A DNA stretch of 64,000 nt, taken from the NCBI GenBank assembly GCA_035601835.1, contig DATNNM010000015.1, positions 62,001 through 126,000 on the forward strand. The letters are read 5' to 3'. This DNA comes from Candidatus Tumulicola sp. (lineage in GTDB: Bacteria; Vulcanimicrobiota; Vulcanimicrobiia; Eremiobacterales; Eremiobacteraceae). Shown in pieces: positions 16,989 to 24,823 of this stretch. Position 1 is the first letter of the stretch, and every line of letters starts with the position of its first letter. Under the pieces are notes generated by a model. The model was not told the DNA's origin. It searched no databases and was given only the letters and a program-made list of their open reading frames with translations. The position numbers and the translations under genes are program-made.

Positions 16989-18506
16989 TTAGGGAAGATC
17001 GATGAGGTCCCTGACGATCTCGTCTTCGAGGTCGAAATACGGCACCGGTGGACCCGTCGCTTCGTCGATCATGACCGCGAAGAACACGCGGCCGTGGTGC
17101 AGCGTGTCGGCGTAACCCGCGAGCGCGATCGTGTGCTGCATGTAGCCGTCTTTGGCGCGTATGCGCCCCGCCGCGTCGGTACCCGCGAAGCGATAGGCGA
17201 GCGTGCCCTCCATGCCCGCGCGCGGCAGGGCGTTGATGAAGTCGTTGCCGTAGGGGCGCGCTGCCGCGTGCCGCAGGATAGAGACCAAACCTCGCGGCGT
17301 GATCTTGTCCGTCGAGGACAAGCCCGAACCGTCGTTGACGTCGATCGCGTCTCGGTCTATCCCCAAGCCGACGGCGAAGCGCTGTTCGACGGTCGCGCCG
17401 CCGATGAATGAGCCGCGCTGCTTCAGCTTGACGACGGCGAGCATCTTCAAGACGTGCTCGGCGGTGAAGTTGTCGCTCTTGGCCAGCATCGTTCGAAAGA
17501 TGCCGATGAGCGGCGGCGAGTCGTGCGACCAGACGACTTGTGCGTTGGGATAGCGCTTCGCTATCGGCAGCGGGGCAGGACCCTGATCGATGACATCGTG
17601 CTCGTCGTTGGCCGGGCGCGGCCCGAGCGCCGTGGCCGCAACTCTCACGCCGGCGCTTTCGAGCGCTTGCCGGAAAACCGTCACGGCGCGCGCGCTCGAA
17701 TCTTCTACCGCGCAGTGGAGCGTTTCGCCCGAGGCGCCGAGCGGCATGCGCCCGACGATGAGAATGCGCGTTGTGCCGGGCCGATGCGAACAGCGCTCGG
17801 GATCGTCGTCGGGGCTGGCCGACATGACCGCAATGGACGCGATGGTGTAGTCGGGTGAGGGCGATGCGAGCGCGGCGCCCACGCGGTCTCCGTCGCGCGC
17901 GCCCGGGGTGATGACGACGTCGATGGTGCCCTTGTCAATCGCGAGCGCCTGAATCGGCGCCTCGTAGTAGAACGGCATGCCATCCCACGACCAATTGGGT
18001 CCCCAGCGACGGCCCTCGTAAAGCGATTCGTCGGCGAGCACCGTGCCGCGAACTTCTCGAATGCCCGAGCGCGCCACGGCGATTGCGGCACCGGTCAGAT
18101 CCGCGGCGGTCAGCGTCGGGTCGCCGCCGCCTACTAGGATGAGATCGCCGTCGAGCCGGTCGCCGGCCAGCGAACCCCGCGCGAGCAGCTGCGTCCGGAA
18201 TCGGAATTGCGGGCCGAGCGTCTCCAGCGCGGTGACGGACAGCAGCACTTTGAAGGTGGAGGCCGGAGTGAACTCGCGATCGGCCTGATGCTGCGCCAGC
18301 GCGCGGCCGGTGGCGGCCTCGATTGCCAGCACGCCGAGCTGCGCGCGGTTCAACGGACTGCGCTCGGCGATGGCGTTGACTTGGGCCTGCAGGCTGTCGG
18401 CGGCGGCGGCAGGCCCAGAGGCGAGGACGAGCCAGACTAAAGTCTGGCATACCACACTTCCGAGCTTCGCTCGGAACGCTACATTTACGCGTGGATTCGG
18501 GGGCAT
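16989..18506 (-). CDS. dacB: D-alanyl-D-alanine carboxypeptidase/endopeptidase (PBP4, DacB family)
   Basis: 505 residues from the ATG at 18506. A periplasmic class C penicillin-binding protein that trims peptidoglycan stem peptides and cuts cross-links. The active-site SxxK is STFK at residues 83-86, the domain-II-type insert follows (GDLILVGGGDPTLTAADL), and the SxN-equivalent region is DGSGLSS. The third motif reads AKDGYM where the family normally has KTG. The signal peptide is unusual: residues 8-26 are encoded by two REP-like units. An in-frame GTG inside the second unit is another possible start. It is divergent from PBP1C with 50 bp between starts, a natural peptidoglycan remodelling pair. 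Confidence 0.85.
   Translation of the reverse strand: MPPNPRVNVAFRAKLGSVVCQTLVWLVLASGPAAAADSLQAQVNAIAERSPLNRAQLGVLAIEAATGRALAQHQADREFTPASTFKVLLSVTALETLGPQFRFRTQLLARGSLAGDRLDGDLILVGGGDPTLTAADLTGAAIAVARSGIREVRGTVLADESLYEGRRWGPNWSWDGMPFYYEAPIQALAIDKGTIDVVITPGARDGDRVGAALASPSPDYTIASIAVMSASPDDDPERCSHRPGTTRILIVGRMPLGASGETLHCAVEDSSARAVTVFRQALESAGVRVAATALGPRPANDEHDVIDQGPAPLPIAKRYPNAQVVWSHDSPPLIGIFRTMLAKSDNFTAEHVLKMLAVVKLKQRGSFIGGATVEQRFAVGLGIDRDAIDVNDGSGLSSTDKITPRGLVSILRHAAARPYGNDFINALPRAGMEGTLAYRFAGTDAAGRIRAKDGYMQHTIALAGYADTLHHGRVFFAVMIDEATGPPVPYFDLEDEIVRDLIDLP
18431..18483 (+). repeat. Two REP-like units (families E and B) forming the dacB signal-peptide region
   Basis: Family E at 18431-18456 (GCCAGACT/AGTCTGGC, tail ATACCACA) and family B at 18459-18483 (tail ACGCTACA). 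On the minus strand they are read in frame as residues 8-26 of the PBP4 protein, including the hydrophobic VVCQTLVWL stretch that continues into host sequence. Confidence 0.9.
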
Positions 18507-18556
18507 GCGCGGCGCTTCGCGGGGGCGCGGGCTCGCCCCCCTCGAACCCAATCCTC

Positions 18557-20872
18557 GTGTCAAAGCGCTGGAAAGCGATCATCGCAACGCTGATCCTTGT
18601 CGTCGGCCTTTGCGTGGTCGTGCGCGTGCTGCCGTACTTGTGGCCGATCCGCGCGGCCGACATCGTTCAAGATCGCCAAGCCATCGACTTCACCGACCGC
18701 AACGGGCTGACGCTCGGCACGTTGCTCACGCGCGATCAAGAGCACACCGCCTCGGTGGCGCTCAACCAAGTGTCGCCCGACTTCTTGCACGCCATCATCG
18801 CCGCCGAAGATGCGAACTTCTATCGCCACGGGCCGCTCGAGGCGCGCGCGTTCGCCCGCTCGATCGCTGAAGCCGTACGCGCTCGCCACTTCGTCAGCGG
18901 CGCGTCTACCATCGACATGCAGCTCGCGCGCATGCTGCACCCGGTGTCGAGCACGATTCCCGGTAAACTGCGCCAGATCTGGGAGGCGTGGCGCGTCGGC
19001 GCCGGCATGAGCAAAGATCAGATCCTCGCAGCCTACGTCAATCGTCTGCCGATGGGGGGCAACATCTACGGCGTCGAGGCTGCGTCGCGTGCGTACTTTG
19101 GAATCCCGGCTGCGGAACTGAATTTGGCGCGGGCGAGCCTGCTCGCGGCGATCCCCAACGATCCGTCCTTCCTCAATCCATACGAGCACTGGAAAGCTTT
19201 GAAACTTCGCCAGACGTACGTGTTGGAGCGGATGGTCGTGCATGGCGACCTCACGCGCGCGCAAGCCGACCGCGCGTATGCGGAGCAGATCTTCTTGCAG
19301 CCGCGCCAGCAGGGCATCATCGCCGCACCGCACTTCTTGTTCTGGCTGGCGCAGACGTTGCCGCCCGGCACTGCGCGCGTGCGGACCACGATCGACCGGC
19401 CGTTGCAGCAGTTCGTCGAGACGCAAGTGCAGCAGGTGATCGGCGAGCTGAAATCGCGCAACGTGCATCACGCGGCGGCGCTGGTACTCGACAATCATAG
19501 CGGCGAAGTGCTCGCCTACGTCGGTTCACCGGATTATTTCTCCGACGTCCGCAATGGGCGCAACGACGGCGTGCAGGCGTTACGGCAGCCCGGCTCGACG
19601 CTCAAGCCGCTGCTCTATCAGTATGCGCTCGAGAACGATATCATACGGCCCAACACCATTTTAGCCGACGTGCCCGCGCACTACGCGATCCCGGGCGGGC
19701 TGCTCTATAGCCCGAGCGATTACAGCTCGACTTTCCAGGGGCCGGTGCGCGTGCGCATCGCCTTGGCCGACTCGCTCAACGTTCCGGCGATCCGCGTGCT
19801 CGAACGCGTCGGCGTGCCGCGTTTCCTTTCTCGTCTGCATGAGCTCGGCTTCAAGCATCTCACCAAGCCGCCGGAATTTTACGGCTTGGGGCTGACGTTG
19901 GGCGGAGGCGAAGTCAGTTTGTGGGAGCTGGCCCACGCGTATGTCACGATGGCGCGCGAGGGCGATGCGATTGCGCTGGTGACGCGATTGGATGAACCGG
20001 GGCTAAAGCCCCGGCACTACAACGTTGAGGGCGGAGAGCGCATCGGCACGCCCGTGACATGGCAGCTGGTGACCGACATCATCAGCGACAACTACGCGCG
20101 CGCCAAATCGTTCGGCGTGCAATCGGTGCTGGCGCTGCCCTTCGCGACGGCGGTGAAGACGGGAACGTCCTCGGATTTCCGTGACACTTGGACGGTCGGA
20201 TATTCGACCGACTACACGGTCGCGGTGTGGGTCGGCAATTTTGACGGCGAGCCGATGCGCCGCGTGTCGGGCGTCGCCGGCGCCGCGCCGCTGTGGAACC
20301 GGATCATGCTGCACCTCCACGAGCAGCGCGAACCGGCGCCGTTCCCGCCGCCCGGCGACCTGGTCCGCCGGCCCATCTGCGCGACCACCGGATTGCGGCC
20401 GACGCCGGCGTGCGGCTCCGCCATCGTCTACGAATATTTCTTCCCGGCGGATATCGCGGAGTACGAACACAGAATGGAACTGCGTCCGCTGTCGCCCGAG
20501 TACGATGAGTGGCTTGCCGCGCAACATCAGGCTGTCGGAGCAGCACAAGGCTTTCGCATCCTCTCGCCGCACGACGGCGACTACTATCTGGTTTTTCCGG
20601 CGAGTTTGGACCCAGCGGCGCGCCAGCGTTTGGAGTTTCAGGCCGTCTCCATACCCGGGCAGGCCGTGGAATGGAAGCTGAACGGGCGGCGACTTGCGTC
20701 CACCTCACCGGACTCGGTTTTTTGGTCGCTGCGCGCGGGGCGGTGGACGCTCGAGGCCAAGAGTGGGCACTATAATGATAAGGTGACCTTTGAGGTCGCG
20801 CCGGCACGTCCCCACCTGGGAGCGAGAGGGTTTTCGTTTGCGACTGCGCCGCAGGGGAAGGGCACCAAATGA
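18557..20872 (+). CDS. pbpC: Penicillin-binding protein 1C (bifunctional transglycosylase/transpeptidase)
   Basis: 771 residues from the GTG before SKRWKAIIATL, chosen because a transmembrane anchor follows at once; an upstream in-frame start at 18491 would overlap dacB. The GT51 transglycosylase domain has the catalytic EDANFYRHG, GASTIDMQLARML and NIYGVEAASRAYFG. The transpeptidase domain has SxxK as STLK in RQPGSTLKPL, SxN as SLN, and KTG in AVKTGTSSDF. A BiPBP_C beta domain ends the protein. A family A REP-like unit is inserted in frame near residues 481-489, between SxN and KTG. It polymerises and cross-links glycan strands in the periplasm. An alpha-2-macroglobulin gene lies nearby, as in E. 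coli. Confidence 0.93.
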   Translation: MSKRWKAIIATLILVVGLCVVVRVLPYLWPIRAADIVQDRQAIDFTDRNGLTLGTLLTRDQEHTASVALNQVSPDFLHAIIAAEDANFYRHGPLEARAFARSIAEAVRARHFVSGASTIDMQLARMLHPVSSTIPGKLRQIWEAWRVGAGMSKDQILAAYVNRLPMGGNIYGVEAASRAYFGIPAAELNLARASLLAAIPNDPSFLNPYEHWKALKLRQTYVLERMVVHGDLTRAQADRAYAEQIFLQPRQQGIIAAPHFLFWLAQTLPPGTARVRTTIDRPLQQFVETQVQQVIGELKSRNVHHAAALVLDNHSGEVLAYVGSPDYFSDVRNGRNDGVQALRQPGSTLKPLLYQYALENDIIRPNTILADVPAHYAIPGGLLYSPSDYSSTFQGPVRVRIALADSLNVPAIRVLERVGVPRFLSRLHELGFKHLTKPPEFYGLGLTLGGGEVSLWELAHAYVTMAREGDAIALVTRLDEPGLKPRHYNVEGGERIGTPVTWQLVTDIISDNYARAKSFGVQSVLALPFATAVKTGTSSDFRDTWTVGYSTDYTVAVWVGNFDGEPMRRVSGVAGAAPLWNRIMLHLHEQREPAPFPPPGDLVRRPICATTGLRPTPACGSAIVYEYFFPADIAEYEHRMELRPLSPEYDEWLAAQHQAVGAAQGFRILSPHDGDYYLVFPASLDPAARQRLEFQAVSIPGQAVEWKLNGRRLASTSPDSVFWSLRAGRWTLEAKSGHYNDKVTFEVAPARPHLGARGFSFATAPQGKGTK
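19997..20021 (+). repeat. REP-like family A palindrome inside pbpC
   Basis: CCGGGGCTAAAGCCCCGG followed by CACTACA, read in the pbpC frame as Pro-Gly-Leu-Lys-Pro-Arg-His-Tyr. It lies in the transpeptidase domain between the SLN and KTG motifs, and the frame continues with a normal KTG box. Confidence 0.93.
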
Positions 20873-21276
20873 TAAGACAAGCTCTCATCATTGGGTTTGT
20901 GGTTTCGATTCTTGCGACAAGTAGCCCGAGCCGATCCGACAGTGAGCTGCCTCGCGGTCCGATACAGCATCTTTATACGAGTGTCGTGAGTTTAAGTGGC
21001 AGGAACCTGAAGGCGTGGGAGGTTGCATACAACGCGCTCACGGCTCTACCCAACGTCCCATCCTATCAGCGTGAAGTTGATCACTATGAGGTTACGATCG
21101 GCGAATCTGACAAACTGGGAGGAATTTACATCGTTTCCTTTGAGCTCTTGAACTCGCATGGAAAGGTCGGCCCAGGACAGCCACGTCTAAAACACGGCTT
21201 TCCTGAGGTAGAATACTACGTTAGAAAGTCCGATTACAAGATCATCGGACAGTATTTTGCCGGCTTTTGGATATAA
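20869..21276 (+). CDS. Small exported protein of unknown function
   Basis: 135 residues with an N-terminal signal peptide (QALIIGFVVSILATSSPSRS). The mature part contains HYEVTIGESDKLGGIYIVSFEL and ends EYYVRKSDYKIIGQYFAGFWI, a pattern of beta strands with a conserved-looking aromatic C-terminus. The start overlaps the pbpC stop by 4 bp (ATGA). Base composition is visibly lower in GC than its neighbours, with many AT-ending codons, suggesting recent acquisition. No family recognised. Confidence 0.65.
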   Translation: MIRQALIIGFVVSILATSSPSRSDSELPRGPIQHLYTSVVSLSGRNLKAWEVAYNALTALPNVPSYQREVDHYEVTIGESDKLGGIYIVSFELLNSHGKVGPGQPRLKHGFPEVEYYVRKSDYKIIGQYFAGFWI

Positions 21277-21302
21277 GTTGTTTTGGGCTGAGTGCAACAA
21301 GT

Positions 21303-21392
21303 GCCAGACTGAAGTCTGGCATACCACATTCTCAGTGACAGCGAGGCCAACGGCTCGCGCACCACATCCGGGGCTAAAGCCCCGGCACTACA
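21303..21392 (+). repeat. Three REP-like units (families E, G and A)
   Basis: Family E variant at 21303-21328 (GCCAGACT/AGTCTGGC with a changed loop), a unique family G at 21341-21366 (GCGAG/CTCGC, tail GCACCACA) and family A at 21368-21392. All have the CCACA or CTACA tail on the right. Together they fill most of the 150-bp gap between the two small + strand genes. Confidence 0.88.
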
Positions 21393-21426
21393 AACCACAT
21401 TCGCAATAAAATAGGGGGCTCAATTC

Positions 21427-21699
21427 ATGTTCATGCGGTTAGTCTTACTCGCCGCGCTCGGCGGTGTAGCGTACTGGCTATACGGCTGGAAGATCGCGGC
21501 GATCGTCGTCGGCGGCTATATCGTCATCGTCATCGCAGCGCAGATCTGGGCGGCGCGCGCCAACCAGGCTCGCGCGGTGCAAATCCTCCAACGGCCTCTA
21601 TCCGAGGATGAGAAGCATCACTACACCGACATCAGCAGCACGCAGGCCGCGCGCCAGAAGGCGCTCGAGAAACGCCCCAAAGAAGGCGGCTGGAGCTAG
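21427..21699 (+). CDS. Small membrane protein of unknown function
   Basis: 90 residues. Two hydrophobic segments at the N-terminus (LVLLAALGGVAYWLYGW and IAAIVVGGYIVIVIAAQIW) are followed by a charged cytoplasmic tail with LSEDEKHHYTDIS and Lys/Arg-rich helix. A GGGGG purine run 8 bp before the ATG can serve as ribosome-binding site. A T6 run follows the stop after a short possible stem, which may terminate transcription. The gene converges with the transglutaminase-like gene. Confidence 0.6.
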   Translation: MFMRLVLLAALGGVAYWLYGWKIAAIVVGGYIVIVIAAQIWAARANQARAVQILQRPLSEDEKHHYTDISSTQAARQKALEKRPKEGGWS

Positions 21700-21713
21700 C
21701 CCCTTTTTTACCA

Positions 21714-24700
21714 TCAAGGTAGTTCGAAAGCCTGGACGACCAATGAGATGGCCTGGATGACCGCATATCCGACCACCACGAATTCGATCGCGGCGGCCAC
21801 AACGATCCAGACGTTCAGACACGACTCCTCGCTGCCGCATGCTCCGCCCCTGGGCGCACCAAAGTTGCCCTCGCCCGGGCGCGGAAGAGGCCTGGAGTTG
21901 TACGTGTTGGGATCTACTTGGTAGGTTCGCGGTATGTTTGAGCCGCCGCGCGGACCGGTCACGCGCCCATAGTTGCCCGGGTTCCAGACCCCCTTCGCCA
22001 TGTTGAGATCGGGGCCAAGCACCGCGCGTGTATCTCCGCCGTTGTGGGCGATATCCCACCACCCCGCGAGACCTCCCTGAGACCCCGCTCGCGGCACGAT
22101 GAGCACGTCGCCGTTCGAAAGCGCTGTGCTCATGCGAGCCGCCGTGTCTGCGTCAGATGTAATCGTCTGGACGTTTGAGCCGGGACGCACGACCACTGCT
22201 CCGTCGGACGACACGAGGCTGCTCGTGCTGGTCAGCACGGCTTGGGCGCCGGAGCCGCTGAGTTCCGAAGCCGTCGTCTCATGTTCGAGAGCACCCTCGA
22301 CAGCGCCGAACCAAAGTTTATGCTTGATGACGCTTCCCATCCCTGACGCATCGCGACTAAGGCCGCGCAAGGTATCGCGCCGCAGGTCGGTCTGGCTGAA
22401 GTATCCCCCGCTCCCCTGCGGATCGAGGCCGAACCCGAACATCAGGATCCGCGGCGAATCTGCGTAGAAACGCAGGCCGGCTGAATCGTTGAGCGACGCC
22501 ACAGCGAAGCGATCGCTCCAGAGAACCCAACCGAAGTCGCCGAGGGCAAGCGGCCAGGCCTGCTGCTCGAATGAGAGTTGAGGCGCCGGACTGGTATTGC
22601 CGGCTGAGCGCAGTCCATGCAGCAGTTGCGCCGCCGCCTCTGCATAGGCATACGTGTCGTGGCCGCCGGCGCTGAACCATACGTTGTAGATCGCCTGCGC
22701 TTCAAGCGGTACGCCTTGGGCATCGCGCTTGAGCGGGCGCAGCGCGCTGGGATCGTGCGTCGTGCTCGCGCGCCAGGCGGGTCCGGCGCGGTCGGTCAAC
22801 ACGCGGCGCGTTAGTTCCGTGCGCCCGCCCGGAAAACGGAGCTGGAATTCAAGCCAGTCGGCCACAAACGTCGTCGCCATGGGCGCGGCGGTACCGAACG
22901 CTGAGATCACGCCGCCTAACTTGCCCTGGGACTGCGCCTGCGTTTCCGAAAAGTCGATCGGCTTGCCGACGTGCTGGTCACCGGCGATGTCGATCATGGG
23001 GGCCAGCTTATCACTTGAGCCGAGCAAGCCTTTGAGTCCCGGCGGCGTGTACAGGAAGAATATTTGCTGATCGAGCAGCTGATAAACTGGGACCGTCACT
23101 TCGAGCGAAGTGTCGTGCGTCAGTGCGCCGTTTGCAAGCGTCTCGGTCACGACGCGCATCGTCACCAGCTGCATCATATCGCCAGTGGGCGCGTTGATCG
23201 TTTTGTCTGGAGCGCAGTACGCCTTGCCGGGCACCGCATCGGCGAACGAGGTGTCCAGGTCTGTCCAGTGCCCGCCCGCCTGCGCCTGCACCCACATATG
23301 CGATTGGATCTCTTTGATCACATCGTCGCGCGACGGACTGATGACGTCCGGCAGTTGGCCGTTCAGGGCGGTTTGGATGACCCCGAAGTCACGCCGAGCC
23401 CTCGCATAGACGCGTTCCTTGAGCGACGTTGCGTCGGAAAGACCGGCCGCGGTGGAGGGCGTCGCGGTGAGGGTTGTCTGCGGTTCAAATATGCGATCGT
23501 AGAGCTTGGCGGCGTCAGACTGCGCAAGTTGGCATGTGGCGAAGCGAACTGGAATGTTTTTCGCCGTGAGAACGTGCGCGAGCAGCAGCGAGCGATCGAA
23601 CGCGTTCCCAGCTCGTGCGGCATAGGTGGCGGAGGGGCCCTTGAGGATGCCGGGATAGGATTCAAAGCGGATCTGGTCGCGAACGAACGAGAAGATTGTG
23701 TTGACATCCGACCCGAGCGTCGCCGCCCGTTCGTCGATCTCGTACGTCGCCGGCTGCATGGCTTGCACGACTTTGTCGAGTTTGGTGGCGAGCTGCTCGG
23801 GATCGGCCGCCGTCGCCGGCGGTGTCGACAGCGTTTGCGAGGCGGCCGATTGATAGTCGCCGGCAGCCGGCATGGCGAGCGCGACTTGCATCGCGCCCGT
23901 TTGCCCGGCCTGCATTTGGGTCGACCCCGTCGGGGTTGTGCCGGGCTGCGCCGTGGCTTGGGTCTGCGTCTGCGATTGACTATACGATGGGGCCCATGAC
24001 GGCACTGCTGTGCGGGGTTCGAACGCCGGCAGCGCGGGTAGACCGGCGTTGACTGTTTCGAGTCCGCTCATCTGCGCGGCCAACACGAGCGTCAGGCCCC
24101 CGGCCGCGAGGCGCAGTGCTGCTCCTCCGCTACGGCGGGCTGCGAGGACGCCGGCAGTGACCAGCGCAGCCGCCCCCGCGATAGGCAAAATGATCGACGC
24201 ACCGATGAACGCGCCGCGGATCCAGAACGGCTCCGTTGGGAACGGAGCGTTTGTCTGAAGCGCGGCGAGCAATCCCGCGCCGTGGATGAGCGACGCGATC
24301 AATGGGACCACTGCGTACAGCACGATGCACGCGACGATCGCGCGAAGCCACCAGGGCAGCTGCCGTACACACGCGACGGTGATCGCGATCGATGCGAGGA
24401 TCAGCACCAGCAGCGCGGCTGCTGCGACGTCGGCCGATTGACCGAAGACCTTGACGCCGCCCGGCGCGGCGAGCGAGCCCGTGCGCCAACCCGAATATGC
24501 GAGGAGTCCGGCCAGCGCCGCAGCGGACATTTCCCACTTCAGGGTGACATCGGTCGCGCGCCACAGCAAGCCGACGAGCACGGCGTAGATGACGACCGTG
24601 CCCAGTATGACCGGCCATACCGGCGAGTGGTCCAGGACCGACTCGACGCCCACGGCGAGCAGGACGGCATACAGGGCGACGTTGAGCGCCCAAAGCCCGA

Positions 24701-24722
24701 CGAGGCCGATTTTCTGAGGCAT
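21714..24722 (-). CDS. Large membrane protein with transglutaminase-like domain
   Basis: 1002 residues from the ATG before PQKIGLVGLW. About six transmembrane helices span residues 1-220. A Gln/Thr-rich linker follows, then a transglutaminase-like core at about 340-400 (FSFVRDQIRFESY and AFDRSLLLAHVLTAKNIPVR). The usual catalytic Cys position in that helix is Asp, as in many bacterial homologues, so enzymatic activity is doubtful. The C-terminal third includes Gly/Pro-rich sequence (PRPGEGNFGAPRGG) and a final transmembrane helix. It lies directly downstream of the alpha-2-macroglobulin gene on the same strand, separated by one REP-like unit, and probably works with it at the envelope. Confidence 0.75.
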   Translation of the reverse strand: MPQKIGLVGLWALNVALYAVLLAVGVESVLDHSPVWPVILGTVVIYAVLVGLLWRATDVTLKWEMSAAALAGLLAYSGWRTGSLAAPGGVKVFGQSADVAAAALLVLILASIAITVACVRQLPWWLRAIVACIVLYAVVPLIASLIHGAGLLAALQTNAPFPTEPFWIRGAFIGASIILPIAGAAALVTAGVLAARRSGGAALRLAAGGLTLVLAAQMSGLETVNAGLPALPAFEPRTAVPSWAPSYSQSQTQTQATAQPGTTPTGSTQMQAGQTGAMQVALAMPAAGDYQSAASQTLSTPPATAADPEQLATKLDKVVQAMQPATYEIDERAATLGSDVNTIFSFVRDQIRFESYPGILKGPSATYAARAGNAFDRSLLLAHVLTAKNIPVRFATCQLAQSDAAKLYDRIFEPQTTLTATPSTAAGLSDATSLKERVYARARRDFGVIQTALNGQLPDVISPSRDDVIKEIQSHMWVQAQAGGHWTDLDTSFADAVPGKAYCAPDKTINAPTGDMMQLVTMRVVTETLANGALTHDTSLEVTVPVYQLLDQQIFFLYTPPGLKGLLGSSDKLAPMIDIAGDQHVGKPIDFSETQAQSQGKLGGVISAFGTAAPMATTFVADWLEFQLRFPGGRTELTRRVLTDRAGPAWRASTTHDPSALRPLKRDAQGVPLEAQAIYNVWFSAGGHDTYAYAEAAAQLLHGLRSAGNTSPAPQLSFEQQAWPLALGDFGWVLWSDRFAVASLNDSAGLRFYADSPRILMFGFGLDPQGSGGYFSQTDLRRDTLRGLSRDASGMGSVIKHKLWFGAVEGALEHETTASELSGSGAQAVLTSTSSLVSSDGAVVVRPGSNVQTITSDADTAARMSTALSNGDVLIVPRAGSQGGLAGWWDIAHNGGDTRAVLGPDLNMAKGVWNPGNYGRVTGPRGGSNIPRTYQVDPNTYNSRPLPRPGEGNFGAPRGGACGSEESCLNVWIVVAAAIEFVVVGYAVIQAISLVVQAFELP

Positions 24723-24787
24723 GACTGCGCGCAGCCCCCTTCTGCTGGGCCAAGTATAGCACCGGAGCCGTTTCGCCAGCGTCCGAA

Positions 24788-24812
24788 CCGGGGCTAAAGC
24801 CCCGGCACTACA
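24788..24812 (+). repeat. REP-like family A palindrome
   Basis: CCGGGGCTAAAGCCCCGG followed by CACTACA, in the 101-bp gap between the alpha-2-macroglobulin stop and the transglutaminase-like gene, both on the minus strand. A hairpin here could stabilise or separate the two parts of the transcript. Confidence 0.93.
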
Positions 24813-24823
24813 AAAGGGTTCGT

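Noticed and set aside
21700..21713. T6 run after the small membrane protein gene as a terminator
   Set aside because: The preceding stem is only about 4 bp; termination there is possible but not supported enough to list.
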